In this document: positions 16,586 through 24,909 of the stretch, one piece after another | Position numbering within the stretch: position 1 is the first letter of the stretch | How the letters are laid out: every line of letters begins with the position of its first letter | Assembly (NCBI GenBank): GCA_023423715.1 | Contig: JAFAFC010000005.1 | Location: forward strand, 124,001 to 188,000 | DNA from: Bacteroidota bacterium | GTDB taxonomy: Bacteria; Bacteroidota; Bacteroidia; Flavobacteriales; Weeksellaceae | Length of the DNA: 64,000 nucleotides | Reading direction: 5' to 3' | Notes under the pieces: model-generated | Databases searched by the model: none | The model's input: only the letters and a program-made list of their open reading frames with translations | Told to the model about the DNA's origin: nothing | Translations under genes and position numbers: made by a program

Positions 16586-19129
16586 ATTAAAAAATATTTT
16601 CAAAAGTATCATATATTTTTCTCCTCTGCAACATCTTTAGCAGTTCTTGTAGGATGTAGCACAACGAGAAAAGTTCCTGACGGGCAGTTTTTATTAACAA
16701 AAAACTCGTACACCTACGAAGATCACAAAGCCCATGCGGATGAACTTCCTGATTATGTTTTGCAGAAACCGAATAAAAAGCAGCTTTTCTTTTTGCCACT
16801 AAGTTTATGGTTTTACAATGCGGCAAATCCAAAATACGACACAATTATTACGGAATATTTAACCTATCCATCGGAAATGAGAGATCAAGAATTACGAGAT
16901 TCTCTTTTCATCAAAAATGGAAAGCCTGAATTGGTGGGCAAATCGTTATTTAAAGATCGTATTTTGCATAATTTCGGGACACCACCCGTGATTTTAGAAC
17001 ATGGAAAAACGGAATCAAGTGCGGATAATATCAGAAAAAGATTGGTTTTTCGAGGGTATTGGGATGCCAAAGTTCAGTTTAACGAAAAACTTGATTCGGC
17101 AAGTAAAAAAGCTCAGGTAGAATATAAGATTAACCACCTGCAGCCAACTTTCATTAAAGATTATTATTACAATATTTCGGATCCTGAAGTAAAGCGTATT
17201 TACGAAAAAAATATAGCCAAATCTATTGTTCGTTCTGGCCAAGTTTTAGATCAAACGAAATTAGAAGATGAAGTAAAACGTTTGAATGATTTAATGCGTC
17301 AAGAAGGCTATTATAAATTCAATAACGCCAATCAGGATATTTATTTTACAGCAGATACATTGAAGGATCGCAAAAACGTTCCCCTTACCATCGATATTCA
17401 AAAAGATTCTATCGGAAGTCCATACAAGAAAACGACCATTGGAAAAATTAATTTGATTGTTCGAGAAGAAGCCGAAGATCAATTAACTCGAGATTCTTTA
17501 CGTGGAATCACGTTCCAAAGAGCTGATGAACGCTACAAAATCCCAGCGTTATGGCGACCAATCATCCTAAAAACAGGTGATTTGTACGACCAGCGAAATC
17601 TGGATCAAACCAAAAAGAACCTCGCTACAATGAATAATTTCACGATTATTCCGACCATCGAAGAGCGAAAAGGTTCTGATAGTATTTTGGATGTTCAGTA
17701 TGAGTTGCGTCCACTTCCGAAATATGAATTCCGAGTTTCGACGGATTTAACGTATTCGCAAATTTTAAATTTTGGAGTTTCACCCGCCGTTGAATTATTA
17801 ACTCGAAATGTTTTTGGCGGTGCGGAAAACTTAACAACCAGCTTTTCGGGAACATTTGGTAGCGTAAAAAACACCAAAAACCCAGACAAACGAGCAATCG
17901 CATACGAAATTGCGGCGCAAGCGAATTTGGCTCTTCCAAAGCTATTGTTACCGTTTCGATATTATAAAATTATTCCAAAAAAATATTCACCGACATCTTC
18001 TATTACATTAGGAACTTCCGTGCAAGAGAATATTGGTTTGGGACGTATTAACTTTAATGCAGGTCTCAATTATTATGCTACGGTAAATGATATTGTAACG
18101 CATCGATTATCGTTGTTTAATACCCAATTAAGTTTTACTCGAAGTAAGGATAAATACTACGATTTCTTCCCTAGAGATCGTGATATTCGGGATGATATTT
18201 TCCAAATCTACGATCCTGCGTTGTATGCCCAATTCGAAAATGGATTAATCTCTTCGGATGATTTTACGCAAAAAATTATGCAAGATCCTAATTTTGCTGG
18301 CTCTTTAGATCCGAATCAAATGGATACCTATAATTCTTTTGTTCAATCGCTATTTAACAAAGACAGACAAACGCAAGACGTTATTATTTCGTCTATTTTG
18401 TATAATTTCATTTACAATGAAATTGGGAAGAAAGATTACCCAAATCCATTTTATCTAAATGCAAAAGTGGAAACGTCCGGAAATATGCTTGGGATTTTTG
18501 GGAAAACCAGAGAGCAAGCGGGACAAACATTCGATAGTGAAGTCAAAACGATTTTCGGAACACCGTATTCTCAGTTTGTAAAATTTGATTTTGATGTTCG
18601 AAAATACTTCCAATTCTTTGGAAATCATACGTTAGTTTTAAGACAATTCGTCGGAGTTGGGATTCCTTACGGAAACTCGTCGACGATGCCTTTTGTTCGT
18701 TCGTATTTCAACGGAGGATCCAATGATATCCGAGCTTGGCGTGTATTTGGAGGCTTAGGTCCATCCGATTCGCAATTGGATGAGCGTGTGCGTTCATACG
18801 TAATGGAAAATATGAAACTAACGACTAACATTGAATATCGAATGCCTTTCAATGAAATGTTTGAAGGAGCAGCGTTTATTGATGCCGGAAACATCTGGAG
18901 CTTAAAGAAGAATCAGTTCGGAGATCATTTTACATTTAAAGATTTCATTAGCGAAATGGGTGTTGGAACCGGTGTTGGACTTCGTATCAACATTGCATAT
19001 GTTACATTACGATTGGATGCGGCGTACAAAATGTACGATCCGAATAAACCTGTTGGTGATCGTTGGGTAATCAACAAATGGCAACCACTAAAACCGGTTA
19101 TTAACTTTGCATTTGGATATCCATTCTAA
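16571..19129 (+). CDS. tamL: Translocation and assembly module lipoprotein TamL (Omp85 family)
   Basis: An Omp85/TamA-type outer-membrane barrel carrying a lipid anchor, thought to work with TamB in outer-membrane biogenesis in Bacteroidota. 852 residues from ATG 16571; the TTG at 16553 is less likely. A lipobox-like AVLVGCSTTRKVPDG lies near residues 22-36, followed by POTRA-like repeats (about 60-390) and a C-terminal 16-strand-type barrel. The barrel holds the conserved FVRSYFNGGSNDIRAWR (the RGF-like loop region) and ends in a terminal phenylalanine (FGYPF). It is followed by a bidirectional terminator. Confidence 0.9.
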   Translation: MGSKHIKKYFQKYHIFFSSATSLAVLVGCSTTRKVPDGQFLLTKNSYTYEDHKAHADELPDYVLQKPNKKQLFFLPLSLWFYNAANPKYDTIITEYLTYPSEMRDQELRDSLFIKNGKPELVGKSLFKDRILHNFGTPPVILEHGKTESSADNIRKRLVFRGYWDAKVQFNEKLDSASKKAQVEYKINHLQPTFIKDYYYNISDPEVKRIYEKNIAKSIVRSGQVLDQTKLEDEVKRLNDLMRQEGYYKFNNANQDIYFTADTLKDRKNVPLTIDIQKDSIGSPYKKTTIGKINLIVREEAEDQLTRDSLRGITFQRADERYKIPALWRPIILKTGDLYDQRNLDQTKKNLATMNNFTIIPTIEERKGSDSILDVQYELRPLPKYEFRVSTDLTYSQILNFGVSPAVELLTRNVFGGAENLTTSFSGTFGSVKNTKNPDKRAIAYEIAAQANLALPKLLLPFRYYKIIPKKYSPTSSITLGTSVQENIGLGRINFNAGLNYYATVNDIVTHRLSLFNTQLSFTRSKDKYYDFFPRDRDIRDDIFQIYDPALYAQFENGLISSDDFTQKIMQDPNFAGSLDPNQMDTYNSFVQSLFNKDRQTQDVIISSILYNFIYNEIGKKDYPNPFYLNAKVETSGNMLGIFGKTREQAGQTFDSEVKTIFGTPYSQFVKFDFDVRKYFQFFGNHTLVLRQFVGVGIPYGNSSTMPFVRSYFNGGSNDIRAWRVFGGLGPSDSQLDERVRSYVMENMKLTTNIEYRMPFNEMFEGAAFIDAGNIWSLKKNQFGDHFTFKDFISEMGVGTGVGLRINIAYVTLRLDAAYKMYDPNKPVGDRWVINKWQPLKPVINFAFGYPF
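16601..16608 (-). promoter_or_regulatory. -7 box of the methyltransferase gene, located inside tamL
   Basis: Minus-strand TACTTTTG, 15 nt before the ATG at 16585, lying in codons 11-13 of tamL. Confidence 0.6.
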
Positions 19130-19152
19130 ACCAAAGTGTTTATTCAAAACAT

Positions 19153-19179
19153 AAAAAGCTCCGAATTACGGAGCTTTTT
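19153..19179. terminator. Bidirectional terminator between tamL and clpS
   Basis: Stem AAAAAGCTCCG/CGGAGCTTTTT with loop AATTA between convergent genes. Confidence 0.88.
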
Positions 19180-19184
19180 ATGTT

Positions 19185-19499
19185 TTATTCAATTTCACTT
19201 GTTAAACCTCGTGAAAGTAATTTTTTATGCATTGGGAGCAGTTTCTCCATCGGACCGGATTTCACTGTACATTTCCCTTTGTAATGAACCAAAATGGTGC
19301 ATTGTTCGGCTTGAATTAATGTATGTCCGCAAATCTCAATTAAACATTCGATAACGAAATCAAAGGTATTGACTTCATCGTTGTACAAAACCAATTTGCT
19401 TTCTTCATCCGTTTCTTCCATCACGAGAATATCCTCTTCCCACTTTCGTTGCGGATGATCGTAATCGTGAATACTAAAAATCGTTTTACTCATCTTCAT
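19185..19499 (-). CDS. clpS: Clp protease adaptor ClpS
   Basis: Delivers N-degron substrates to the Clp protease. 104 residues (or 102 from the second ATG at 19493). The core motif LYNDEVNTFDFV (about 37-48) supplies the Asn-Asp pair that recognises the substrate N-terminus, and the second pocket motif VHYKGKCTVKSG follows near 71. It lies 4 bp after the CNNM gene and is probably co-transcribed with it. No clpA or clpC is present in the window. Confidence 0.92.
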   Translation of the reverse strand: MKMSKTIFSIHDYDHPQRKWEEDILVMEETDEESKLVLYNDEVNTFDFVIECLIEICGHTLIQAEQCTILVHYKGKCTVKSGPMEKLLPMHKKLLSRGLTSEIE

Positions 19500-19503
19500 T
19501 TTT

Positions 19504-20859
19504 TTAATTATCCGTCATTTCTACAAAATCCTGATCTTCATCTGAACCTTCATAAATCAACTCTACCACATCAACGGATTTGTTTTGCATTTTCAAAATC
19601 TTAAAATGATAATCCAAAATATCAAATTCTTGATTTTCTTCTGGAATATCTTCTAATTTATGCAAAATAAAACCTGCTAAAGTATTGTAATCGCCATCAT
19701 CTGAAAGCGGCAACGCTTTCGGCAAATAATCGTTAATCTCTTCTAAAGGCTGCGTTGCTTGCACCCAAAATGTGTTTTCTCCTACTTTATCAACAATTTG
19801 ATCTTCATCATCTTCCTCATCTTGGATTTCACCAACTAATTCTTCTAGAATATCTTCCAAAGTAATTATCCCTTCCGTACCTCCAAATTCATCAATAACG
19901 ATCGCTAAATGCTGCTTTTTCATTTGGAAAATCTTCAACAAATCGGAGATTTTCTTACTTCCAATGACGAAGAACGCTTCACGCATTAATTCACGTAAAT
20001 CGTCGTGCGAAATATTACCGCTACGCTTGATAAACTCCCGAATAATTTCTTTCGTGTACAAAATACCAATCACATTATCGATGGAATCTTCATAAACTGG
20101 AATACGAGAATAACCGCTTTCCATGATGATATCAATGATTTCGTTAATTGGGTCTTCAATATCGATAGACAAAATGTTTTGTCTAGGAACCATAATTTGT
20201 TTCGCAGAATGATCTGTAAAATCAAAAGCGTTTTTGATGATTTCGTAGTTTTCTTCTTCAATCTCACCCGAATCCGCACTTTGTTTTACCAAAAGCTGAA
20301 GTTCCTCAGTTGAATGAATATCTGCATCACTAACTGGTGGAATGTTGATTAAACGTAAAAAACCATTAGACATGGAATTCATTAACCAAATAATTGGTTT
20401 ACAAATAATCGTGAACCAACGCAAAGGATACGCAATGGCCATTGTTGTTTGCTCCGCCTTACGAATCGCAATGGATTTCGGAACCAATTCTCCAAAAACA
20501 ATATGCAAAACCGTAATAATCGCAAAACTAATCACCAACGAAATGGTTGTAATCGTGCTTTCGGCAAGGTTTAAATTGAAATAGTGAAAAACCTTATCAA
20601 CAACATGATGCATTGCACTTTCCCCAACCCAACCTAAAGCTAGTGAAGCCAAGGTAATACCAAGCTGGGTTGCTGATAAATACGCATCTAATTGTTTGAT
20701 AATATGTTCAGCTTGTTTTGCCAAAGCATTTCCTTCGGCAGCTTTTAGCTGTATTTGGGAATATCTAACTTTTACAATTGAAAATTCGGCTGCTACGAAA
20801 AAGCCGTTAAGTAATACTAAGAATAAAGCTAATAAAAGCTTGACTATGTCCGAGTCCAT
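19504..20859 (-). CDS. CNNM/CorC-type transporter-like protein (DUF21, CBS pair, CorC domain)
   Basis: 451 residues: four-helix DUF21 membrane domain (about 1-195), a CBS-domain pair (about 210-335, with FDFTDHSAKQIMVPR and IDEFGGTEGIITLEDILEE) and a C-terminal CorC/HlyC domain (about 350-440). Members are often called hemolysin but are better linked to magnesium/cobalt transport. In flavobacteria a paralogue, GldE, belongs to gliding motility. That gene normally sits beside ssb and gldD, which is not the case here, so I do not call it gldE. It is co-directional with clpS. Confidence 0.9.
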   Translation of the reverse strand: MDSDIVKLLLALFLVLLNGFFVAAEFSIVKVRYSQIQLKAAEGNALAKQAEHIIKQLDAYLSATQLGITLASLALGWVGESAMHHVVDKVFHYFNLNLAESTITTISLVISFAIITVLHIVFGELVPKSIAIRKAEQTTMAIAYPLRWFTIICKPIIWLMNSMSNGFLRLINIPPVSDADIHSTEELQLLVKQSADSGEIEEENYEIIKNAFDFTDHSAKQIMVPRQNILSIDIEDPINEIIDIIMESGYSRIPVYEDSIDNVIGILYTKEIIREFIKRSGNISHDDLRELMREAFFVIGSKKISDLLKIFQMKKQHLAIVIDEFGGTEGIITLEDILEELVGEIQDEEDDEDQIVDKVGENTFWVQATQPLEEINDYLPKALPLSDDGDYNTLAGFILHKLEDIPEENQEFDILDYHFKILKMQNKSVDVVELIYEGSDEDQDFVEMTDN

Positions 20860-20882
20860 TAATAATTATACAATATAATGTG

Positions 20883-20890
20883 CAAAGATA
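20883..20890 (-). promoter_or_regulatory. -7 box upstream of the CNNM-clpS pair
   Basis: Minus-strand TATCTTTG followed by CA, 23 nt before the ATG at 20859. Confidence 0.65.
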
Positions 20891-20918
20891 CTATTTTTTT
20901 GAAAACTCCAATTTTAAC

Positions 20919-20953
20919 AAAAAAAGCACCGGAATAAAATTCCAGTGCTTTTG
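20919..20953 (-). terminator. Terminator after atpG
   Basis: Minus strand: stem of AAAAGCAC and GGAAT blocks pairing with one C/A mismatch, loop about 3 nt, followed by a T-run; it closes the atp operon. Confidence 0.75.
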
Positions 20954-20973
20954 TATAAATTGAAATTTATTTC

Positions 20974-21840
20974 TTACGAATTCTTCAACGCTTCTGCTCC
21001 AGAAACAATCTCCAAGATTTCGTTGGTAATTGCAGCCTGACGCGCTTTGTTGTAGAAAATAACCAAATCGTTTTTCAATGCCTGCGCATTGTCTGTCGCT
21101 TTGTGCATCGCTGTCATTCTCGCTCCGTGCTCAGATGCAACAGAATCTAGAACCGCTTTGAACAATTGCGTTTTGATTGATTTTGGAATCAAATTATCCA
21201 AAATTTCATTACGGCTTGGTTCGAAAATATAATCCGTTTCTACACCAGCAACTTCATCTTGTTCAGGCATTGAAATCGGTAATAATTTTTCTGTTTGAAT
21301 TTCTTGTGTTGCAGCGTTTACGAATTTGTTGTAAATGATATATACTTCATCAAAAGTACCATCTACGAAATCCTTCATCGCACGAATTGCAACGTTTGAT
21401 ACCCCTTCGAAAGTTAAATTATCGAACAATAAACTATCGTTACTATACACTTCTTTTTGCTTTCTTACGGCATCGTACGCTTTCTTACCAATCGTTACAA
21501 CACTTGTTTCAACGTTTCCGTGCGCTTGTAATTGGTGGTTAAGCTCTTTTACTACTGAAGAGTTGAAAGCTCCCGCAAGACCTCTGTTAGACGTCACTAC
21601 GATGAATAAAACTTTCTGTACTTCTCTTTCTTGTGCATAAACAGAAACCTGGTCTACACTCGAACTAGAATTGACATTCTGGATAAGCTCTTGTAATTTC
21701 TCAGAATAAGGTCTTAACATCTGAATCGCATCTTGTGCTTTTTTCAACTTTGCAGCAGATACCATTTTCATAGCACTTGTAATCTGCATCGTAGATGAGA
21801 TGGATGTAATTCTTCCTCTGATTTCTTTTAAGTTTGCCAT
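20974..21840 (-). CDS. atpG: ATP synthase F1 subunit gamma
   Basis: Central stalk subunit of F1. 288 residues. N-terminal MANLKEIRGRITSISSTMQI and a C-terminal helix with SEHGARMTAMHKATDNA are diagnostic. It is the last gene of the atp cluster on this strand, 76 bp downstream of atpA; that gap holds a long hairpin. Confidence 0.97.
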   Translation of the reverse strand: MANLKEIRGRITSISSTMQITSAMKMVSAAKLKKAQDAIQMLRPYSEKLQELIQNVNSSSSVDQVSVYAQEREVQKVLFIVVTSNRGLAGAFNSSVVKELNHQLQAHGNVETSVVTIGKKAYDAVRKQKEVYSNDSLLFDNLTFEGVSNVAIRAMKDFVDGTFDEVYIIYNKFVNAATQEIQTEKLLPISMPEQDEVAGVETDYIFEPSRNEILDNLIPKSIKTQLFKAVLDSVASEHGARMTAMHKATDNAQALKNDLVIFYNKARQAAITNEILEIVSGAEALKNS

Positions 21841-21869
21841 TATTCTATAAAGGTTTCAAGTTTTCTAGG

Positions 21870-21903
21870 TTTCAGGTTTAAGCAAAATTGACTAAACCTG
21901 AAA
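21870..21903 (-). other. Intra-operon hairpin between atpA and atpG
   Basis: Perfect 11-bp arms TTTCAGGTTTA/TAAACCTGAAA with a 12-nt loop. No T-run follows on the minus strand, so it is not a typical terminator; mRNA processing or differential stability is possible. Confidence 0.55.
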
Positions 21904-21916
21904 CTTGAAATTAATT

Positions 21917-23494
21917 CTAATTAAATTTTGAAGCGATATCGCTTGCAGCAGATTTCAATACGTCTGTTACGTTATTGTCAATCTTTCCAGATTTGATTGC
22001 AGCCATTGTTTCAGGGTGCTTCGCCTTCAATAACTCAACATAGTCTTTCATGAATTCTTTTACTTTCTTAACAGGAACACTTCTTAACAAGTTTTCTGTA
22101 CCTGCATAAACCATTGCAACTTGCTCCTCTACTGGAAGTGGAGAGTTTACTGGTTGCTTCAAGATTTCCACGTTTTTCTCACCTTTAGAGATTACAGACA
22201 AAGTAGCTGCGTCTAAGTCTGATCCGAATTTAGCAAACGCTTCTAATTCTTTATATTGAGCCTGGTCTAATTTTAAAGTACCAGATACTTTTTTCATTGA
22301 TTTAATCTGTGCATTACCTCCAACACGAGATACAGAAATACCTACGTTGATCGCTGGACGAACCCCAGAGTTGAATAAATCAGACTCCAAGAAAATCTGT
22401 CCATCTGTAATCGAAATTACGTTTGTTGGGATATATGCAGAAACGTCACCCGCCTGAGTTTCAATAATTGGAAGGGCTGTTAAAGATCCTCCTCCTTTTA
22501 CGATTGGCTTCAACGATTCTGGAAGGTCGTTCATTTGCTTTGCAATATCATCATCAGCGATAACTTTTGCAGCTCTTTCTAACAATCTTGAGTGAAGATA
22601 GAAAACGTCCCCTGGATAAGCTTCACGGCCCGGTGGTCTTCTTAATAATAAAGAAAGCTCACGATACGCAACCGCTTGTTTAGAAAGATCATCATAAACG
22701 ATCAATCCTGGACGTCCTGTGTCTCTGAAATATTCTCCAATTGCAGCACCAGCCATTGCTGAATATACCTGCATTGGAACTGGATCTGAAGCGTTAGCTG
22801 CAACGATAACCGTATACGCCATTGCTCCTTTATCTGTTAACGTCTGAACAATCTGAGCAACCGTAGATGCTTTTTGTCCAATCGCTACATAAATACAATA
22901 TACTGGTTGACCAGCATCGTAAAATTCTTTTTGATTGATGATCGTGTCAATAGCAACCGTAGTTTTACCTGTTTGACGGTCACCAATGATAAGCTCTCTT
23001 TGCCCTCTTCCTACTGGAATCATTGAGTCAACAGCTACAATACCCGTTTGTAAAGGCTCTGTTACTGGTTGTCTGTAGATTACCCCTGGAGCTTTTCTTT
23101 CCAATGGCATTTCGTAAAGTTCACCTGTGATAGGTCCTTTACCGTCGATTGGGTTACCCAATGTATCTACAACACGTCCTAGCATTCCTTCTCCTACTTT
23201 GATAGAAGAAATTCTATTTGTTCTTTTTACTGTATCTCCTTCTTTAACCAATTTGGATTCACCTAATAAAGCTACCCCAACGTTATCTTCTTCAAGGTTC
23301 AATACAATCCCTTCAACATCTGAAGAGAAACGTACTAATTCTCCGTATTCAACATTCTGAAGACCGTATACACGAGCGATACCATCACCGATCGTCAATA
23401 CTGTTCCAACTTCCTCGATGTTCGACTGCGTGTCGAAATTCGCTAACTGTTGTTTTAAAATTGCTGATACTTCAGCTGGATTTATTTCTGCCAT
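21917..23494 (-). CDS. atpA: ATP synthase F1 subunit alpha
   Basis: Non-catalytic nucleotide-binding subunit. 525 residues, as usual for Bacteroidota. P-loop GDRQTGKT near 170-177, and the signature PAINVGISVSRVGG near 375. It lies between atpH (16 bp upstream) and atpG. The catalytic beta subunit (atpD) is not in the window. Confidence 0.98.
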   Translation of the reverse strand: MAEINPAEVSAILKQQLANFDTQSNIEEVGTVLTIGDGIARVYGLQNVEYGELVRFSSDVEGIVLNLEEDNVGVALLGESKLVKEGDTVKRTNRISSIKVGEGMLGRVVDTLGNPIDGKGPITGELYEMPLERKAPGVIYRQPVTEPLQTGIVAVDSMIPVGRGQRELIIGDRQTGKTTVAIDTIINQKEFYDAGQPVYCIYVAIGQKASTVAQIVQTLTDKGAMAYTVIVAANASDPVPMQVYSAMAGAAIGEYFRDTGRPGLIVYDDLSKQAVAYRELSLLLRRPPGREAYPGDVFYLHSRLLERAAKVIADDDIAKQMNDLPESLKPIVKGGGSLTALPIIETQAGDVSAYIPTNVISITDGQIFLESDLFNSGVRPAINVGISVSRVGGNAQIKSMKKVSGTLKLDQAQYKELEAFAKFGSDLDAATLSVISKGEKNVEILKQPVNSPLPVEEQVAMVYAGTENLLRSVPVKKVKEFMKDYVELLKAKHPETMAAIKSGKIDNNVTDVLKSAASDIASKFN

Positions 23495-23510
23495 TGTATG
23501 GTTAATTTTC

Positions 23511-24050
23511 TTAGTTTAATTGAAATTCTTTTTGAACTTTATTCAGTTTTGTCTTTACAGACGCATCAACTTGCTGATCTCCTACTCTTAGGATATATCC
23601 TCCTAAAATTTCAGGTTTTACAACCGTTTCAAGATCAAACTGAGAACCTGCATTAACAAGCGATGTTGATTTTAAAATATCTTCAACCGTCTTTTGAGAC
23701 AATTGAACTGCAGACGTGATAGAAATTTTTTGCACACCGTTCAACTGATCAACTTTTGTGATGAACCCTTGCGCAATCTCATCTAGATGAGTTTCTCTAC
23801 CATGCGTGATAACCAACTTTACTAAATTTTGAACCACTGGAGAAAATCCTTTGAAGACTTCCTGAGCTGCGGCCAATTTCTTTTTATAATCGATAAAAGG
23901 TGTTGCAAAAAACAATCTCAAATCCGGAGAATTCGATAGAATCTTGCTTACGTCCTTCATTTCTGCATAGACCACAGCTGTTTGCCCAGCTTCTTGTGAG
24001 AAGTCTAGTAAACCTTGTGCGTATCTTCTTGCTACTTTACTGGTAAGCAT
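23511..24050 (-). CDS. atpH: ATP synthase F1 subunit delta
   Basis: Connects F1 to the peripheral stalk. 179 residues with VARRYAQGLLDFSQE near the N-terminus and a C-terminal beta motif (LGGYILRVGDQQVDASVK) matching the OSCP/delta signature. It starts 2 bp after the atpF stop, so the two are coupled. Confidence 0.95.
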   Translation of the reverse strand: MLTSKVARRYAQGLLDFSQEAGQTAVVYAEMKDVSKILSNSPDLRLFFATPFIDYKKKLAAAQEVFKGFSPVVQNLVKLVITHGRETHLDEIAQGFITKVDQLNGVQKISITSAVQLSQKTVEDILKSTSLVNAGSQFDLETVVKPEILGGYILRVGDQQVDASVKTKLNKVQKEFQLN

Positions 24051-24052
24051 TC

Positions 24053-24547
24053 TTAGTTTTGATTAGTATTGTTTAAATAATTTTCTACCAATGTATTTTG
24101 AGCATCAGTATTATCAAGCTTTTGCTTCAAGATTTGCTCTGCAATACCCACAGAAAGAGCACCAATTTGGCTCTTAATATCAGCCATAGCAGCAGATTTT
24201 TCAGATTGAATGCTTTGTCTCGCTTGTTCAATCATTTTATCTCCTTCAGATTTTGCTGCATCTTTTGCATCAGCAACAATTTTATCTTTCATCTCACGTG
24301 CATCTTTCAAGATTGCATCACGTTCGATTTTAGCTTCACGAATGATTCTTTCGTTATCGGCTTTAAGATCTTCCATTTCTTTTTTAGCCATCTTAGCTTG
24401 GTTAAGAGAATCAACGATAAAAACCTCTCTTTCTTCGATCGATTTCATAATTGGTCTCCAAGCATATTTCCCTAGAAGCATCAATAAGATGAAAAATACG
24501 ACAGCTGTCCAGAAAATATTACCAATTGAAGGAGTTAGTAAGTCCAT
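24053..24547 (-). CDS. atpF: ATP synthase Fo subunit b
   Basis: Peripheral stalk. 164 residues: one N-terminal membrane helix (IGNIFWTAVVFFILLMLLGK, about 7-26) and a long charged alpha-helix. The standard order atpE-atpF-atpH-atpA is kept. The gap to atpE (95 bp) contains a 15-bp perfect hairpin. Confidence 0.95.
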   Translation of the reverse strand: MDLLTPSIGNIFWTAVVFFILLMLLGKYAWRPIMKSIEEREVFIVDSLNQAKMAKKEMEDLKADNERIIREAKIERDAILKDAREMKDKIVADAKDAAKSEGDKMIEQARQSIQSEKSAAMADIKSQIGALSVGIAEQILKQKLDNTDAQNTLVENYLNNTNQN

Positions 24548-24598
24548 TGTATATCAATTAAGATTTATGTGTAAAAATATGTTAACTTTTTTAATGTA

Positions 24599-24633
24599 AA
24601 GAATTCTACAAACCAACCGTTTGTAGAATTCTT
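24599..24633 (-). other. Strong hairpin between atpE and atpF
   Basis: Perfect 15-bp arms (AAGAATTCTACAAAC and its complement) with a 5-nt loop, starting 9 bp after the atpE stop. The following minus-strand sequence is TACATTAAAAAAG, without an immediate U-run. It may attenuate downstream transcription or protect the atpE mRNA 3' end, fitting the high copy number of subunit c; this is inference. Confidence 0.65.
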
Positions 24634-24642
24634 ACTTGTTTC

Positions 24643-24852
24643 TTATCCGTTTCCTAGTAATGCTACTACGATTCCGAAAAGACCAGCACCCTCGATAAGA
24701 GCTGCTGCGATAATCATTGCAGTTTGGATTTTTCCTGATTGCTCTGGTTGTCTAGCGATACCTTCCATAGCGCTTCCACCGATTTTTCCAATTCCTAATC
24801 CAACTCCAAGAACTGCTAAACCAGCTCCGATTGCTGCGATACTACCTGTCAT
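24643..24852 (-). CDS. atpE: ATP synthase Fo subunit c
   Basis: Proteolipid of the rotor ring. 69 residues, two helices joined by the polar loop ARQPE (33-37). The glycine motif lies at about 16-26 and the ion-binding Glu54 sits in LIEGAG. The lack of the Glu-Ser/Thr pattern and Gln of sodium-binding rings points to proton coupling. It is followed by a strong hairpin before atpF. Confidence 0.97.
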   Translation of the reverse strand: MTGSIAAIGAGLAVLGVGLGIGKIGGSAMEGIARQPEQSGKIQTAMIIAAALIEGAGLFGIVVALLGNG

Positions 24853-24909
24853 AATACTATAATTTAAAAAGTTGATATTTGTTTTTTGTTTCTTTTCTAT
24901 TCTAATTTC

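Noticed and set aside
19504..20859. gldE
   Set aside because: Same domain layout, but gldE usually sits beside ssb and gldD; here the partner is clpS.
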